A stretch of DNA of 8,383 nucleotides, from NCBI GenBank assembly GCA_030610725.1, contig JAUWRE010000037.1, positions 1-8,383 on the forward strand, written 5' to 3'. Source of the DNA: Candidatus Aerophobota bacterium. Lineage in GTDB: Bacteria > Aerophobota > Aerophobia > Aerophobales > AE-B3A. Below are positions 5,675 through 8,383 of the stretch, piece after piece. A model generated the notes under the pieces. The model ran no database searches. It was not told the DNA's origin and saw nothing but the letters and a program-made list of their open reading frames with translations. Within the stretch, counting starts at the first letter, position 1. Each line of letters opens with the position of its first letter. A program made the translations under genes and the position numbers.

Positions 5675-7800
5675 TAGTCCGCCTTTGCTGGTTCCTTTAA
5701 TAAAGGCAGGATAATCTCGAACTTTGATCCGACCCCTAACTTGCTTTCTACCTTTATATGACCATCGTGTCTTTCTATAGTGGCTTTGGCGATGGAAAGC
5801 CCCAGTCCGGTGCCGGTTGTCTTTCTTACATAACTATCATCCGAGCGAAAGAATCTGGTAAAAACCGACCTTAGCTCATCCTCACTCATCCCCACTCCGG
5901 TATCTTCTATGACTACTGAGGCAAATCTTCCTATGGTCTGAGCGGTGACTTTTACTCCGCCTTCCCTAGTATATTTTATAGCATTGGAAAGAAGATTAGA
6001 GAGGACTTGAGACAATTGGTCCAGGTCTCCCAATACATTTATGGGAGATGTTTTGATCTCCTTTCTCAATTCAAGACCCTTGCCTTCGGCCATCACTTTA
6101 AAAGTACCAATACAAGTTTCTACGATTTCATTGAGGTTCACCTTCCCCCGTCTTAGCCTAATCCTTCCCGATTCGATCTTCTCTATATCCAGAACATCGT
6201 TTATGAGGGCCTCGAACCTTCGGGTATTCTGGGAGATTATCTCTAAGAACTCTCTCTGCTCTCTATTAATTTTTCCCGCATCTCCATCTAGTATAAGCTC
6301 AGTATAACCCTGGATGGAGGTGAGGGGAGTGCGTAGTTCATGAGAGGCGAGGGAAACAAAATCGTCTTTCATTTGCTCAATTTTCTTGCGCTCAGTGATG
6401 TCCACCAGGGAAGCCATAATGCAGATAGCTTCACCAACCTTATCTCTAACTAAGCCTACCAAAAGCTGGACATCAAAGGTTGAACCATCTTTTCTCCTGG
6501 CTACAAGTTCACCAATCCAACTTTTTTTCTTACACAATGCTTCCATTATCTTCAGAGCTTTCTCTTCCTCCTGAAACAGTTCTGCAACACGTTTTCCTAT
6601 GACCTCCTTGTCCTCATCATATCCCCACATGTGAAGAAAAGACCGATTTACGTATGTCAAATTCCCTTCAACATCGGCGAGGACAATGGCGTTGATGGAC
6701 GACGCTATAGCCTCCTCTTTGATTCTGAGCTCCCTGTCTGTATTCCGGTGATCGATGATTCTTCCCAATCGTTCGACAATAGCGTTAATGAGAGATCTCT
6801 CTTCTTTGACGAAAGGTCCCTCATAACTTTCCGGTCTTTCTTCCAGGTAACAGACTTCCAAAGTGCCAACTTGCCTGCCATGCACCCTAATGTCGGCGGT
6901 CTGCTTCCAGGCAGTTTCTCTGAAATTATTCGTTTGAAATGTGTGATCTTCCAGAATGATTCGCGCACAAGTTATCTCTGAATACTGCCAGGAAGGGAGA
7001 ATGAGGTTGATTGTACCTTCAAGAATCTCCTGCAGCGAAATATCCGGTTTTTCAACCAAATTAGAGATACTATATAGACAATCCAGTTCCTTTACCCGCT
7101 CGCCAAGATCATGCCTTTCCTTTTCCAGTGCTTTCTCCATTTTCTTGCGCTCAGCCAGATATCTTACCAAGTACCTATCCACTAATACGGCAATTATCAT
7201 AGCCACCGACGTGCCTATGATACCTAGCAACAGGACAAGCCTGATAACCGTATTATGTCGATCGCTAACCATCGCTCGGGCAGTGAGAAGTTCCTCTTGA
7301 TGTTCTGCAGCGAGCTCGTCCAACAGCCCTTTAAGGGACCAGAATACCGGCTCAAAGTTTGTCTCTATTTCCTTTGACAGCTGGCGGTATTCTGCTCCCT
7401 CATCTTTGAGGCGGGTAGTATCGCTGCTGGCAAGAATTAGTTTTTCTGATAGCCTAGCCAGTTCCTCGGCATCCTTTCTTTCTTTTGAACCGACAACATT
7501 GGCATGAGCCAGGTGTTTTGCAGCGAATTGGCTAGCTGCCTGATATAATTGCTCCAACTGTTCTTTAGATGCTTTCCTCTCATCCGGGGCATCACCCAGT
7601 AGAATATAGCTCAGGGTTACTTCTCTGACCTCGTTGAGCTGAAGGTTCATTTGGTTCATTTCAATAATCGTTGGAAAGACGTAATCATTCAAATGGACAA
7701 AACTATCTCTCAGCTCCGTGCTACTCAATAGTGTATGAATGCATATTACCCAGAATAAACCAATTATCACCAAGAATCCGAGGCGCAGTTTATTCCTCAT
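5674..7800 (-). CDS. Membrane sensor histidine kinase with 4-helix sensor, GAF-like and PAS domains
   Basis: 708 residues. TM1 at about 5-26, a mostly helical extracytoplasmic domain at 27-183 resembling the four-helix-bundle ligand domain of chemoreceptors, and TM2 at about 185-209. A charged coiled-coil linker (about 214-240) leads to a cytoplasmic segment at 240-350 (LYSISNLVEKPDISLQEIL at 242-260, ITCARIILED at 276-285) that recurs in PAS-rich sensor proteins and seems GAF-like. A PAS domain follows (about 357-472). The HisKA domain has the H-box FVSLASHELRTPLTSIQGYT with H487. The HATPase domain has N606 (N-box), DTGVGM (633-638) and GTGLGL (663-668). All catalytic motifs are intact. There is no attached receiver; the separate receiver gene overlaps the stop. 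Start: ATG with AGGGAG 8 bases upstream (plus-strand 7809-7814). The signal sensed cannot be read from sequence. Confidence 0.94.
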   Translation of the reverse strand: MRNKLRLGFLVIIGLFWVICIHTLLSSTELRDSFVHLNDYVFPTIIEMNQMNLQLNEVREVTLSYILLGDAPDERKASKEQLEQLYQAASQFAAKHLAHANVVGSKERKDAEELARLSEKLILASSDTTRLKDEGAEYRQLSKEIETNFEPVFWSLKGLLDELAAEHQEELLTARAMVSDRHNTVIRLVLLLGIIGTSVAMIIAVLVDRYLVRYLAERKKMEKALEKERHDLGERVKELDCLYSISNLVEKPDISLQEILEGTINLILPSWQYSEITCARIILEDHTFQTNNFRETAWKQTADIRVHGRQVGTLEVCYLEERPESYEGPFVKEERSLINAIVERLGRIIDHRNTDRELRIKEEAIASSINAIVLADVEGNLTYVNRSFLHMWGYDEDKEVIGKRVAELFQEEEKALKIMEALCKKKSWIGELVARRKDGSTFDVQLLVGLVRDKVGEAICIMASLVDITERKKIEQMKDDFVSLASHELRTPLTSIQGYTELILDGDAGKINREQREFLEIISQNTRRFEALINDVLDIEKIESGRIRLRRGKVNLNEIVETCIGTFKVMAEGKGLELRKEIKTSPINVLGDLDQLSQVLSNLLSNAIKYTREGGVKVTAQTIGRFASVVIEDTGVGMSEDELRSVFTRFFRSDDSYVRKTTGTGLGLSIAKATIERHDGHIKVESKLGVGSKFEIILPLLKEPAKAD

Positions 7801-7841
7801 GCCATGATCTCCCTCTGCTTGGGTCAGCTCGAGACGCTTTC

Positions 7842-7869
7842 ATACTATAAAAACTGCACAAAAAGTCAA
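7842..7869 (-). promoter_or_regulatory. Promoter candidate for the kinase-receiver operon
   Basis: On the minus strand TTGACT (plus 7864-7869) is followed at 16 bp by TAGTAT (7842-7847), or at 14 bp by the better hexamer TATAGT (7844-7849). The start would lie near 7835, about 35 bases before the kinase ATG at 7800. The -35 is good. The ambiguous -10 spacing lowers confidence. Confidence 0.45.
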
Positions 7870-8168
7870 TTTTCGATTACGGTGAAAGGTAAAAGCTATT
7901 GAAAAAGATATGGAAAAACGGCGAAGAAGCTCAACCAAGCGGCCGCGAGGTATAATTGACAAATGAAGGAAATTGTATAGGCTGATATTATCACTGTGTC
8001 ACTGACCGGAAAGAAAAAATGCAAGAGATGGAAGGCTATTCTTTGCGTCTTACAACCTATGGTGATGGACTGGGGAAGCCGTCATAGCTGAGTACGCTGT
8101 GAACCCCGTCTTCTTGGGCAGAGAACAACAAGGCATCACTATCCTCATCGAACAAAAAGGGGAGGGTC
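7870..8168. other. Divergent spacer with possible frameshifted coding remnant
   Basis: This 299 bp stretch has no intact gene of reasonable length. A TATAAT lies at 7951-7956 and an overlapping TTGACA at 7956-7961, neither with a well-placed partner hexamer. Downstream, three plus-strand reading frames each look protein-like over consecutive parts: from ATG 7963 (TAG at 7978-7980), from ATG 8019 to TAG 8088, and then a frame running about 8066-8224. The apparent frame changes fall at an A-run (8013-8018) and a G-run (8072-8075). This could be a decayed gene, a homopolymer sequencing error, or chance. I recognise no family. Confidence 0.35.
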
Positions 8169-8383
8169 ATGGAGCTAGATTTTATTCTTTCCAAAGAAGA
8201 GAGAGGTCCATCCGGGAAGACTGAGCTAATTTATGACCTAGCCATAATCGGTGGCGGACCGGCAGGGATGACTGCCGCTGTTTATGCTGCTCGCAAAAAA
8301 CTCAAAACTCTACTTGTCAGTAAAGATCTGGGAGGTCAGGTTCTCTCGACTACGGAGGTAGAGAATTATATGGGTTATCAATA
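8169..8383 (+). CDS. trxB: Thioredoxin-reductase-like flavoprotein, N-terminal part (cut by window edge)
   Basis: 71 residues are visible and the frame is open to the window end. After a polar 20-residue lead comes a Rossmann FAD-binding segment YDLAIIGGGPAGMTAAVYAA (22-41; GxGxxG at 28-33), then LGGQVLSTTEVENYMGY (54-70). The GGQ...TTEVENY pattern is typical of thioredoxin reductase, where it helps form the FAD site. Full-length family members have about 300-330 residues with an NADPH domain carrying a CxxC pair, not visible here, so AhpF-like or ferredoxin/thioredoxin reductase-like relatives cannot be excluded. The ATG at 8169 is the first start after an in-frame TGA at 8100-8102. GGAGG is only 3 bases away; AAGG at 8157-8160 is better placed. 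It is divergent from the kinase gene. Confidence 0.85.
   Translation, partial: MELDFILSKEERGPSGKTELIYDLAIIGGGPAGMTAAVYAARKKLKTLLVSKDLGGQVLSTTEVENYMGYQ

Noticed and set aside
6041..7300. Several ORFs of 62-116 codons inside the kinase gene
   Set aside because: All are shadows in other frames of intact kinase, PAS and sensor sequence.
7951..7984. Promoter built from TTGACA at 7956 and TATAGG at 7976
   Set aside because: The spacing is only 14 bp and the -10 is poor; TATAAT at 7951 lacks a -35. Neither is good enough to call as the promoter of the thioredoxin-reductase-like gene.

Overview
The window looks like chromosomal DNA from an anaerobic bacterium of moderate G+C content. The evidence for anaerobic or redox-flexible life is a Rex NADH sensor beside a NuoE/NuoF pair, with NuoF of the extended HydB type (N-terminal 2Fe-2S domain, flavin/NADH module, C-terminal double 4Fe-4S ferredoxin). 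That subunit type belongs to NAD(P)-linked, often electron-bifurcating, [FeFe] hydrogenases and formate dehydrogenases. I cannot assign a phylum. The stuttering short repeats between genes and the signal-transduction genes recall uncultivated anaerobic lineages known from metagenomes, but that is an impression only.

Layout. 1-90: AT-rich spacer with a heptamer repeat. 91-1941 (-): nuoF/hydB-like. 1945-2427 (-): nuoE/hydC-like, 3 bp upstream of nuoF in the same operon. 2428-2742: 315 bp without a gene, made largely of different short tandem repeats with 7-8 bp period plus a motif next to an oligo-T run. 2743-3369 (-): rex. 3399-3560: an imperfect inverted-repeat element directly abutting rex, which creates a spurious in-frame N-terminal extension. 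3561-3831: gene-poor stretch with a good sigma70-type promoter pointing right and two doubtful small ORFs. 3832-5211 (+): sigma54-dependent response regulator of the NtrC class, GTG start. 5212-5299: convergent spacer. 5300-5674 (-) and 5674-7800 (-): a single-domain receiver and a membrane histidine kinase, overlapping by one base. 7801-8168: divergent spacer with a kinase promoter candidate and a possible decayed or frameshifted coding remnant. 8169-end (+): the N-terminus of a thioredoxin-reductase-like flavoprotein, cut by the window edge.

How they may work together. NuoE and NuoF would oxidise or reduce NAD(H) and pass electrons to a catalytic subunit expected just beyond position 1. Rex, on the same strand and upstream, would sense the NADH/NAD+ ratio and could control them, although I found no convincing Rex operator in the window. 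The kinase-receiver pair and the NtrC-type regulator converge tail to tail. They may form one signalling pathway or two unrelated ones. The thioredoxin-reductase-like gene fits the redox theme but is read divergently from the kinase.
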